Source: Saprospiraceae bacterium (GTDB lineage Bacteria; Bacteroidota; Bacteroidia; Chitinophagales; Saprospiraceae). Taken from it: a DNA stretch of 64,000 nucleotides. The stretch spans positions 124,001 to 188,000 of the forward strand of contig JANQPA010000101.1 of the NCBI GenBank assembly GCA_028285545.1, given 5' to 3'. The position numbers and the translations under genes are program-made. The notes below the pieces were generated by a model. The model was given only the letters and a program-made list of their open reading frames with translations. It searched no databases and had not been told where the DNA came from. This document shows positions 8,841 to 15,925 of the stretch, piece by piece (position 1 is the first letter of the stretch; every line of letters begins with the position of its first letter).

Positions 8841-8893
8841 GTTGATAGTTGTTAGTTGATGGTCGGTTAATAACACAACTAACAACTATCAAC
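8841..8893. repeat. 18-bp perfect inverted repeat in the pth leader
   Basis: GTTGATAGTTGTTAGTTG (8841-8858) and its exact reverse complement (8876-8893) flank a 17-base loop. It ends 11 bases before the pth ATG. The arms are AT-rich and made of GTTA/GTTG units, a composition often seen in intergenic repeats of Bacteroidota. No T-tract follows on the plus strand. Confidence 0.8.
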
Positions 8894-8904
8894 CAATAAC
8901 GAAC

Positions 8905-9519
8905 ATGCTGGATTGGCTTAAACAATTATTTAAAAAAAAGGAGATACCCTTAGATCCGATGAAGTACCTGATTGCAGGCCTGGGGAATATGGGCGCTGAA
9001 TATGATAATACCCGCCATAACATTGGCTTTGATGTAGTGGACTTTTTAGCCAAGGAATTTGAAGTGACATTCAAGAATGATCAATTGGGTGATGTGGCAG
9101 AATTCAAACACAAAGGCCGGACTTTTGTGCTTTTGAAACCATCAACTTATATGAATCGCTCAGGAAAAGCAGTCCGGTTTTGGATGCAGAAAAAAAAGGT
9201 TCCACAAAATAACTTGCTGGTAATTATTGATGATCTGAATTTGCCATTTGGCACTCAACGCTTAAGAGGGAAAGGAAGTGATGGAGGTCATAATGGCCTG
9301 AAAGATATCAACCAAATGATTGGAAATAACTATGCTCGGCTTCGTATTGGTATCGGCAGTGATTTTTATAAAGGTCAACAGGTAAATCACGTATTGGGAG
9401 AGTGGACAGACGAGGAATCAAAAGCGCTTCCTGATCTAATAAAATATGCTGCTGATACTTGTAAAAGTTTTGGAACTATTGGTTTGAGTTTTACCATGAA
9501 TCAGTATAATAAAAAGTGA
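8905..9519 (+). CDS. pth: Peptidyl-tRNA hydrolase
   Basis: Releases tRNA from peptidyl-tRNAs that drop off the ribosome. The catalytic domain starts at MKYLIAGLGNMGAEYDNTRH (about residue 19), which carries the catalytic His, and continues with LLKPSTYMNRSGKAV, VIIDDLNLPFG and KGSDGGHNGLKDI, all Pth signatures. The ATG at 8905 adds an 18-residue basic, amphipathic N-terminal extension (MLDWLKQLFKKKE...); similar extensions are common in Bacteroidota Pth. Translation could instead begin at the ATG at 8959. An inverted repeat just upstream may affect its expression. Confidence 0.93.
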   Translation: MLDWLKQLFKKKEIPLDPMKYLIAGLGNMGAEYDNTRHNIGFDVVDFLAKEFEVTFKNDQLGDVAEFKHKGRTFVLLKPSTYMNRSGKAVRFWMQKKKVPQNNLLVIIDDLNLPFGTQRLRGKGSDGGHNGLKDINQMIGNNYARLRIGIGSDFYKGQQVNHVLGEWTDEESKALPDLIKYAADTCKSFGTIGLSFTMNQYNKK

Positions 9520-9580
9520 ATTAATTTAAGTGCCGGGACAAAACATGAGTCCTCGAAAGATTTTTGGCATAATGTTGGTT

Positions 9581-10651
9581 TTAGCGTATTTGTTCTAATA
9601 AACCATCAACTACTTTTTTCCAGGTATTCTTAGAATAAGGAAATTCTCCAAATCCTTTAAAAGTTTTTGCTTTTTCTATTCCATCATTCAAATTCAGTTG
9701 TTGCTGGGTTTGTTGGAAACTAATGCCTGCTTTTTCATAAAGTTCCGCTAGGTACTCCTGCTCTGTTTGTCCTGGAGTAGGAATCAGCAAGGTCTTTTTT
9801 CTAAGTGCGACCAAGTCCATAATGGTACTATATCCGGAGCGACAAACGATTAGTTCGCTTGCAGCAATTATTTCATTCAACTGTTCTCCTTTTCGGAAAG
9901 AATAGATTTCCAGGTTTTCAGAAGCTCTTTGGTATTCTTCCTTTTCTGGTTTTCCCTGGATCATAACCATTTGATAGGATAGGTTTTTTATTTGATCATG
10001 AATCTTTTTTTCTAAGCGAGTTCGTTGTGGTTCTGGACCAGATAGAATAAAGGCCAAGTCGTATTTTTTTTCGATTTTGAGAGGTTTAATTCTGGTAAGT
10101 GGGCCTAGATAATGAGTATTGGCTAAAACTGATGGATGGGATAACCTCCCTGCCAGATTGGGTTGGCCGTCAAAATCTGGAATCCAGCATTCATCAAATC
10201 TCTTAATATAGTAATGGTTTATTTTATTAATCCAATATTCAAGAATCTTATTCCCTGTAATGATGTGAAGTTGGTGGGTGATAAATATGTTCTTTAAGCC
10301 TTTAACATAACAGCCAAATCGGTTATCGGAGATAATGGCATTAATTTGGTGTTCCTTGGCAATTTTTTTGACTTGTCGGTGTTCCAGTATGAGTGCCCTT
10401 AAAACCTTATACCATTGAAAGAGCATATTTATGTGCATATTATTGGAATAATACTTAATATCGTAGGAGGAAAGAGGAAGTATTATTAATTGTGGAAATT
10501 CTTTTTTTAGTAATTCCATGGAACGGCCACTGGTGGCCAAAATTACTTCCATATTTTTTTCAAGAAGGTACTTAATGATAGGTATGCAACGGGCGGCATG
10601 TCCCAATCCCCAATCAAGCGGAGTAATTAAAATCCGTTTTGGGCCTTTCAC
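9581..10651 (-). CDS. MurG-like glycosyltransferase
   Basis: 356 residues with the two-domain GT-B plan of the GT28/MurG-like group: N-terminal RILITPLDWGLGHAARCIP (glycine-rich loop and His of the acceptor side) and a C-terminal nucleotide-sugar region with LAFILSGPEPQRTRLE, a central ASELIVCRSGYSTIMDL motif (Gly/Ser-Thr donor-binding loop, about 268-284) and TPGQTEQEYLAELYEKAG. Bacteroidota carry this type as an uncharacterised glycosyltransferase distinct from MurG, which normally sits in the dcw cluster. The substrate is unknown. It is convergent with pth and divergent from the small lipoprotein gene. Confidence 0.8.
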   Translation of the reverse strand: MKGPKRILITPLDWGLGHAARCIPIIKYLLEKNMEVILATSGRSMELLKKEFPQLIILPLSSYDIKYYSNNMHINMLFQWYKVLRALILEHRQVKKIAKEHQINAIISDNRFGCYVKGLKNIFITHQLHIITGNKILEYWINKINHYYIKRFDECWIPDFDGQPNLAGRLSHPSVLANTHYLGPLTRIKPLKIEKKYDLAFILSGPEPQRTRLEKKIHDQIKNLSYQMVMIQGKPEKEEYQRASENLEIYSFRKGEQLNEIIAASELIVCRSGYSTIMDLVALRKKTLLIPTPGQTEQEYLAELYEKAGISFQQTQQQLNLNDGIEKAKTFKGFGEFPYSKNTWKKVVDGLLEQIR

Positions 10652-10684
10652 AGCAATATGATTTCAATTAAATATCTGTAAAAT

Positions 10685-10786
10685 ATGAAAAAAAGAAGTT
10701 TCTATTGGAGTCTGATACTTGTATTCTTAATGAGCATTTGCCTCTCTGCCTGCAAAACCATGAGTTGTGGATGTCCAATGTATTAA
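10685..10786 (+). CDS. Very small predicted lipoprotein (33 residues)
   Basis: The frame from ATG 10685 to TAA 10784 encodes 33 residues: MKKRS start, a hydrophobic core (SLILVFLMSIC), lipobox LSAC with the acylated Cys at about residue 23, and a short tail KTMSCGCPMY with two further cysteines. A mature peptide of only eleven residues would be left on the membrane. Support for it being a real gene: a textbook signal peptide and lipobox, and a strong terminator starting right at its stop codon with no other plus-strand gene upstream. Its function is unknown. I recall small Cys-Pro-tailed lipoproteins in other Bacteroidota but cannot verify family membership here. Confidence 0.7.
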   Translation: MKKRSFYWSLILVFLMSICLSACKTMSCGCPMY

Positions 10787-10820
10787 AAAAGATTGGCGAC
10801 TAAAGCCGCCAATCTTTTTT
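10785..10820. terminator. Bidirectional terminator between the small lipoprotein and RNase G genes
   Basis: A 14-bp stem AAAAAAGATTGGCG (10785-10798) with its complement at 10807-10820 and an eight-base loop. T-runs occur on both sides, so it can end both convergent transcripts. Confidence 0.9.
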
Positions 10821-12370
10821 TAATTCAATCTTATCTCATCATCATTCTTATCGAAGAATTTATATTTAGTCAGATGGTAATCTGCGTTGGGGATTATTTT
10901 GATCCACTTTAGGTTTTTTCTAAACCATTTCATTTGGATGCTTGAAAAGCCCTTCGTCAGGTAAGCTTCGATATAGGGGTGTACTTTTAAAATCAGCTTA
11001 GATTTGGGTCTGGCCTGGAGGATGAAATTCAAATCCCTTTCGATGTCATCAACGATTAGTATTGAAGCGTTCATTTTTCCGGTACCATTACAAGTAGGGC
11101 AAACTTCAGCTGTATTAATTTTGACTTCGGGGCGAACACGTTCTCTTGTAATTTGCATTAAACCAAATTTACTCAAGGGAAGGATGGTATGTTGAGCACG
11201 GTCCTTTTTCATAAATTGGCGTACGGCTTTTACCAGTTCTCTTTTGTGCTCGGGTTTTTTCATATCGATAAAGTCGATAATAATAATTCCTCCAATATCT
11301 CTCAGACGCATTTGGCGAGCGATTTCTTCTGCAGCCTCCATGTTAACTTTAAGAACTGCCTCTTCCTGGTTATTACTTGACATTTTATGGCCACTGTTGA
11401 CATCAATGACGTGCATGGCCTCTGTTGACTCAATAACGAGGTAAGCACCACTGGGCATGGTGGCAGTTTTACCGAAGGAAGATTTTATTTGTTTGGTTAC
11501 TCCGTGAGTATCAAAAACATGCCTGTTGGTTCGATGATGATTCACAATTTTAACTTGATCGGGGGCAATACTGGATAGATAGCTTTTTATATTGTGAAAA
11601 AGCTGTTTGTCATTAACAACGATCCGATTAAAAGAATCACTTAAAATATCTCGTAAGATACTCGAAGTCTTGTCTAATTCACTAAGGAGTTTTACCGGAG
11701 CCTTGGATTTGTGCATTTGAGAATAAATGCTATCCCATTTATTCAGCATTAAAGTCAGTTCTTCATGCAGGTCGGCTACCTTTTTTCCTTCTGCTGCTGT
11801 ACGTACGATCACTCCAAAATTTTTGGGGCGAATACTTTCTACTAATAACTGTAAACGTTTTCTTTCTTCCGAATTTGAAATCTTTTTAGATACAGCCACT
11901 ACATCGGAGAAAGGGGTAAGAACAAGATACCTTCCGGGTATCGTTGTCTCACAGCTTAATCTTGGCCCTTTGGTTGAGATCGGTTCTTTTAATATTTGAA
12001 CAAGAATGGGCTGTCTCTTGTCAAGAACCTGATCGATCTTGCCTGTTTTAATAATATCTGGCTCAATCTTAAAATTATCCAAGCGGGAATTGTTCAGATT
12101 ACCTGAAACCACTCCATTGGTATATTTTATTAGTGAGCGCAACTTGGGTCCCAAATCAGTATAATGCAAAAATGCATCTTTCTTATGACCGATATCTACG
12201 AAGGCGGCATTCAGTCCAGGCATCAAACGTCGAATTTTACCTAGAAAAATGTCGCCGACCGAAAAGTTAGAATTGGTTCTTTGGTTATGTAATTCTACTA
12301 ATTTGGAATCCTCAAGCAATGCAATCTCAACCTCTGTTGGCGTAGAGTTGATAATAAGTTCTTTTTCCAC
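10820..12370 (-). CDS. rng: Ribonuclease G/E family endoribonuclease
   Basis: 516 residues, RNase G size, lacking the long C-terminal scaffold of RNase E. Cleaves single-stranded AU-rich RNA in rRNA maturation and mRNA decay. The order is an S1-like RNA-binding region (IFLGKIRRLMPGLNAAFVDIG, about 42-62), a central RNase H-like and DNase I-like catalytic part with the metal-binding aspartates in HVIDVNSGHK and IIIDFIDMKK, and the zinc-link CPTCNGTG. It is the last gene of a minus-strand block with HU, a TPR protein and a 31-residue basic protein. A leader of about 300 bases separates it from the latter, so it may also be transcribed or regulated on its own. Confidence 0.93.
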   Translation of the reverse strand: MEKELIINSTPTEVEIALLEDSKLVELHNQRTNSNFSVGDIFLGKIRRLMPGLNAAFVDIGHKKDAFLHYTDLGPKLRSLIKYTNGVVSGNLNNSRLDNFKIEPDIIKTGKIDQVLDKRQPILVQILKEPISTKGPRLSCETTIPGRYLVLTPFSDVVAVSKKISNSEERKRLQLLVESIRPKNFGVIVRTAAEGKKVADLHEELTLMLNKWDSIYSQMHKSKAPVKLLSELDKTSSILRDILSDSFNRIVVNDKQLFHNIKSYLSSIAPDQVKIVNHHRTNRHVFDTHGVTKQIKSSFGKTATMPSGAYLVIESTEAMHVIDVNSGHKMSSNNQEEAVLKVNMEAAEEIARQMRLRDIGGIIIIDFIDMKKPEHKRELVKAVRQFMKKDRAQHTILPLSKFGLMQITRERVRPEVKINTAEVCPTCNGTGKMNASILIVDDIERDLNFILQARPKSKLILKVHPYIEAYLTKGFSSIQMKWFRKNLKWIKIIPNADYHLTKYKFFDKNDDEIRLN

Positions 12371-12667
12371 CAGAGAATTCTTTTGTTGGCAGGGCCAATT
12401 ATTCTTTCCTTATAGATCAGGATTGCAGCATAAAATATTCGATTCTAACAACTTAGTTGTAGTAACTCGAATGGAAGGATAGTACAATCCATACTTGTGG
12501 TAAAATTTCTGATATTTTAACTGAAGTAAACAACAAAAGTCCATTTCAGGGAAATGGTTAAAATGGGGAAACATTAAATCACCAACAAGTATATCTTAAG
12601 GCAGAAAGAGGGAGAAAGCCTGTTTTAGGTTTTCTCCCCCCGGTAGCCCTAGTGCCGATAATTACGA
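12371..12667 (-). other. 297-base leader between the small basic gene and rng, with a hairpin
   Basis: No gene was seen. A 12-bp stem with one G-T pair, GGGAGAAAGCCT (12610-12621) against AGGTTTTCTCCC (12627-12638), encloses a five-base loop close to the end of the 31-codon gene. There is no clear T-tract on the minus strand. It may be a processing or termination structure between that gene and rng. RNase E of enterobacteria controls its own mRNA through its leader; whether anything similar happens here is speculation. Confidence 0.5.
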
Positions 12668-12763
12668 TTATCTATTCTTTTTCTTGTGACGATTTTTGCG
12701 TAAACGCTTTTTGCGTTTATGAGTAGCAATTTTATGTCTTTTTCTCTTTTTTCCACAAGGCAT
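12668..12763 (-). CDS. 31-residue basic AURKAIP1/COX24-domain (mS38-like) protein
   Basis: The protein is MPCGKKRKRH at the start, then KIATHKRKKRLRKNRHKKKNR minus its last residues: almost entirely Lys, Arg and His. This matches the short AURKAIP1/COX24 C-terminal motif, which in mitochondria forms ribosomal protein mS38 and in Bacteroidota is a stand-alone peptide of about 30 residues. By family analogy it binds rRNA of the small subunit; that is inference. Start is the ATG at 12761-12763; a longer in-frame extension upstream has no family resemblance. It lies 28 bases after the TPR gene on the same strand, in an operon-like row HU - TPR - this gene - RNase G. Confidence 0.85.
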   Translation of the reverse strand: MPCGKKRKRHKIATHKRKKRLRKNRHKKKNR

Positions 12764-12791
12764 AACACCAAATATTTTTATTAATAAAGAA

Positions 12792-13595
12792 TTAATTAAG
12801 ATCGTTTTCTGCCAGAGAATTGCATTTATCTGCAAACATCTTCGCCTCAGCTGAACGGCCAGCTCTTTCATAAGCAGTAGCTAGTAAGCAATTAGTGGTG
12901 ACATTTTCAGGTGAAATTGCCAGGGCTGCTTCTAACCTTTCGATTGCCGTTTCAATTTGTCCTGTTTGAATGGCTAATCTTGCCAGAGAGTTCAAAACCA
13001 GAACAGACTGAGGATGCGATTCTCTAAGCTCTCGCAGAATCAAAATACCCTTCATTGGATTATCCGCAGGAGGGTTTTCTGTATAACATAGTGCCAAATT
13101 GACACGGTGGTTTAAATTTTCAGGATTTATTGAAATGGCATTTTCAAAAGCACTAATGGCTCTTCCAGTGCAAAAGTCACGTGTTTTTTGATCCGGAGCG
13201 CGCTGCAAACCAATAGCATAAGTAGTGCCTGCAATGGACCAGCTTTCTTCAGTGTTTGAAATGCCAGCTACTTTTTCAGCAAAATACCCCGCAATAGCTG
13301 GATTTCCGAGAGCATACCACTCAGATGATAATTGCTTATACAGATTGGTAGCAGAGCTGTCCTCCTCTGGCAAGTCCGATAATTGCGACTCCAAAATCAA
13401 CACCTTACTTAAATTTGCTTCAGAGATATTGCTTTTGGCCTCTTTCAATAAGGTTTCAATTCCTGTTTGTTCAACCTCAAAAGCCCTGGTCTTTTCCAAG
13501 GCCATTATTTCTGTAGATTTTGTATTACAACCGAAGTACATCACAAAAAAAAGTACTACAGCTGAAGTTAAAATTGCAATTTGCAATTTCGTCAT
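12792..13595 (-). CDS. TPR-repeat lipoprotein
   Basis: 267 residues. A hydrophobic N-terminus (ILTSAVVLFFVMY) ends in FGC, a plausible lipobox (Cys about residue 23). The rest is helical with TPR-like units, clearest in SVLVLNSLARLAIQTGQIETAIERLEAALAISPENVTTNCLLATAYERAGRSAEAK (spanning about 200-255) and in ISINPENLNHRVNLALCY. TPR proteins are scaffolds; no enzyme motif is present. Lying between HU and the mS38-like gene, 56 bases after HU, it is probably co-transcribed with them, but its role is not evident. Confidence 0.8.
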   Translation of the reverse strand: MTKLQIAILTSAVVLFFVMYFGCNTKSTEIMALEKTRAFEVEQTGIETLLKEAKSNISEANLSKVLILESQLSDLPEEDSSATNLYKQLSSEWYALGNPAIAGYFAEKVAGISNTEESWSIAGTTYAIGLQRAPDQKTRDFCTGRAISAFENAISINPENLNHRVNLALCYTENPPADNPMKGILILRELRESHPQSVLVLNSLARLAIQTGQIETAIERLEAALAISPENVTTNCLLATAYERAGRSAEAKMFADKCNSLAENDLN

Positions 13596-13651
13596 AACAA
13601 AGATTTTATTTTAAAACCCCTCCTCATCTCCAATTGTTCTCTGCCATAGTT

Positions 13652-13966
13652 TTAATCTGAATCTCCATCATCCTGTGGTAAAGCAGTAACATTATTTTTT
13701 ACCTGCTCAACGAAAACCTTAGCCGGTTTAAAAGCGGGGATATAATGTTCAGGGATTTCAATAGCAATATTCTTTTTGATATGCCGTCCAATCTTTTTAG
13801 CTCTCTTTTTAATTACAAAGCTGCCAAAACCTCTTACGTATACATTTTCGCCTTCCGCAAGTGAACTTTTTACCTCCTGAAAAAAAGTCTCTAAAGTAAC
13901 TAATACGTCTACCTTAGGAACACCCGTTTTTTCTGAAATCGCCGCTACTAGATCAGCTTTTCTCAT
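13652..13966 (-). CDS. HU/IHF-family DNA-binding protein
   Basis: 104 residues. The N-terminal dimerisation helices (MRKADLVAAISEKTGVPK) and the strand VYVRGFGSFVIKKRAKKIGR are characteristic of HU/IHF. The beta-arm tip differs from canonical HU (GRHIKKNIAIEIPEH in place of GRNPQTG), and the C-terminus FKPAKVFVEQVKNN is normal, followed by an acidic tail (DDGDSD). It bends or compacts DNA. It heads the minus-strand block ending with RNase G; HU next to an RNase E/G gene is a recurrent Bacteroidota arrangement as far as I recall. Confidence 0.92.
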   Translation of the reverse strand: MRKADLVAAISEKTGVPKVDVLVTLETFFQEVKSSLAEGENVYVRGFGSFVIKKRAKKIGRHIKKNIAIEIPEHYIPAFKPAKVFVEQVKNNVTALPQDDGDSD

Positions 13967-14220
13967 TGTTAAGAATTGGTTTATAGTAAGTTATAAATTC
14001 TAAGTTGGTTTTTGTCAAAATGAGGCACAAATTTCGCAATTTATTTCAGCAATTGAAAAAAATAATAAACTAATTTTATTTTTCCTTCACTAATTTTCAA
14101 TTGATTACAGATAATTGTTGGCCATATTTACTAAAAACTTAACCTTTCCAGGCCTTTCCAGCCTCTTTTTCTTTTTTTTCTGGACAATTAGATAGATTAT
14201 GCCCTTAATTTTTAATTCAA

Positions 14221-14250
14221 TTTGATTTACTTAATCTTTAATTATCTTTG
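14221..14250 (+). promoter_or_regulatory. Promoter of yicC-gmk, Bacteroidota type
   Basis: TTTG (14221-14224), an 18-base spacer, then TATCTTTG (14243-14250), a full match to TAnnTTTG with its -33 element. The yicC ATG follows at 14347, leaving a leader of about 90 bases. The remaining part of the 380-base divergent gap between the HU gene and yicC (13967-14346) is AT-rich, with nothing else I can name; no matching box was found for the HU gene. Confidence 0.7.
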
Positions 14251-14346
14251 TCGTTTAAATTTGAAGACATCCCTTTTTTTCAATTCCTTTGCGGGGTAAA
14301 TTGCAAAGAAATTCATTAACATCACATAAGCATATAACGTTATCGC

Positions 14347-15222
14347 ATGCTGTTATCAATGACTGGATATGGGAGAGCCTCCCAAAAATATAAAGACAAA
14401 GTAATCACTGTTGAAATCAGATCCCTTAATAGTAAATACACCGATCTAAGGCTCAAGTTACCTCAAAATTACAGGGAAAAGGAATCCGAACTACGCAAAG
14501 CTATCACTGATAAAACTGAAAGAGGAAAAATTGACTTTACCCTTGAAATCAATTCTCCCCATGGGGACGAAGGATTTAGCCTTAATATTGTTTTATTTAA
14601 AAAATATTTTTCAGAGCTAAGTAAACTGGTTAATGAATTACAGATTCCAGAAGGGGATATGATGCAGGCCATACTTAAATTACCAAATGTAGTTTCAAGT
14701 GATGAGCAAACAATAGACGAAGAGGAATGGTCCTATATTTTAAAAACATTGAATCTCGCCTTTGAAAAATTCTATCAGTTTCGAAGTGCCGAAGGACAAG
14801 CCATGGAACAAGACCTAAGGTTAAGAATCAATACAATTGAAACCTTATTGAAACAATTGGACCCTTTTGAAGCAGAACGAGTAAGCAAATTGAGACAGCG
14901 GCTATATCAAAATCTGGAAGAATATTTGGGACGAGATAAAATTGATGAAAATCGATTTGAACAAGAAATTATGTTTTACTTGGAAAAAATTGACATTAAT
15001 GAGGAAAAGGTAAGACTCAGTCAACATTGCAAGTACTTCATTGAAGAGTTAGATAAAAAAATATCACTAAAAGGCCGCAAACTAAGTTTTATCAGCCAGG
15101 AAATTGGTCGTGAAATCAATACCATGGGAGCCAAAGCTTATTCTCATGATATACAAAGAATAGTGGTTGGAATGAAAGACGAATTAGAGAAAATTAAAGA
15201 ACAAGTTGCAAATTCAGTCTGA
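14347..15222 (+). CDS. YicC/YloC-family endoribonuclease
   Basis: 291 residues. The N-terminus MLLSMTGYGRAS is the hallmark of the family, and the C-terminal DUF1732 region (LSQHCKYFIEELDKK, ISQEIGREINTMGAKAYS) is complete with the conserved glutamates and the GREINT motif. E. coli YicC is an RNase acting on small RNAs such as RyhB; stress-related roles are described for others. It ends four bases before the gmk start, an arrangement common across bacteria. Expression is from the TATCTTTG promoter upstream. Confidence 0.93.
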   Translation: MLLSMTGYGRASQKYKDKVITVEIRSLNSKYTDLRLKLPQNYREKESELRKAITDKTERGKIDFTLEINSPHGDEGFSLNIVLFKKYFSELSKLVNELQIPEGDMMQAILKLPNVVSSDEQTIDEEEWSYILKTLNLAFEKFYQFRSAEGQAMEQDLRLRINTIETLLKQLDPFEAERVSKLRQRLYQNLEEYLGRDKIDENRFEQEIMFYLEKIDINEEKVRLSQHCKYFIEELDKKISLKGRKLSFISQEIGREINTMGAKAYSHDIQRIVVGMKDELEKIKEQVANSV

Positions 15223-15226
15223 CCTT

Positions 15227-15790
15227 ATGAACAAACTAATAGTTTTCACAGCCCCTTCAGGTGCTGGAAAAACGACCATTGTCCGACATCTCCTAAATAA
15301 ATATGATAATCTTGCATTTTCTGTTTCAGCCACCACTCGTGCTCCCAGACCAAATGAAACAGATGGCAAGGATTATTATTTTCTATCTCCACCTAAATTT
15401 AAAAAGCTTATCGCTGAACAAGCTTTTGTTGAATGGGAAGAAGTCTATCAAGATCAGTTTTATGGCACTTTACGAATAGAGATAGAAAGATTATGGAAAA
15501 AAAACTTTCACATCTTATTTGATATAGACGTGAAAGGGGCCATGAGTATTAAAAAAAATTATCCTCAGGAATCTCTGATTATTTTTATCAAACCTCCATC
15601 AGAAGCTATTCTTTTTGAACGTTTGCGTGCCCGCAATACCGAAAATCCTAAAAACCTGGAAAAAAGACTCAAAAAAGCTTCGGAAGAATTAAAATATGAA
15701 ACCGCCTTTGATGAAGTTCTGGTCAACGATGTTTTGGAGCAAGCATTAGAGAAAGCAGAGCAGTTCGTCGAAAATTTTATCTCATCCTGA
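15227..15790 (+). CDS. gmk: Guanylate kinase
   Basis: 187 residues, the usual size. Phosphorylates GMP to GDP with ATP. It has the P-loop FTAPSGAGKTT, the GMP-binding part SVSATTRAPRPNETDGKDYYF, the EWEEVYQDQFYGT segment, and the DIDVKGA motif. The start is the ATG at 15227, four bases after the yicC stop; an upstream TTG inside yicC is not needed. It is co-transcribed with yicC. Confidence 0.96.
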   Translation: MNKLIVFTAPSGAGKTTIVRHLLNKYDNLAFSVSATTRAPRPNETDGKDYYFLSPPKFKKLIAEQAFVEWEEVYQDQFYGTLRIEIERLWKKNFHILFDIDVKGAMSIKKNYPQESLIIFIKPPSEAILFERLRARNTENPKNLEKRLKKASEELKYETAFDEVLVNDVLEQALEKAEQFVENFISS

Positions 15791-15925
15791 ATAAGCACTG
15801 GTATTTTCGAAACATTCTTATCCGTATTTATATTAAATAGTAGTCTTGCTGACCTACACAGAAGAATATCTGTTCATTAATTTCGTAATAAATACTGGTG
15901 AAATTGAGCCTTTAAATACAATTAT

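Noticed and set aside
13175-13185. TCACGTG core in the TPR gene as another parS site
   Set aside because: Only the central CACGTG is shared; flanking bases do not match either half-site. The same applies to CACGTG at about 430.
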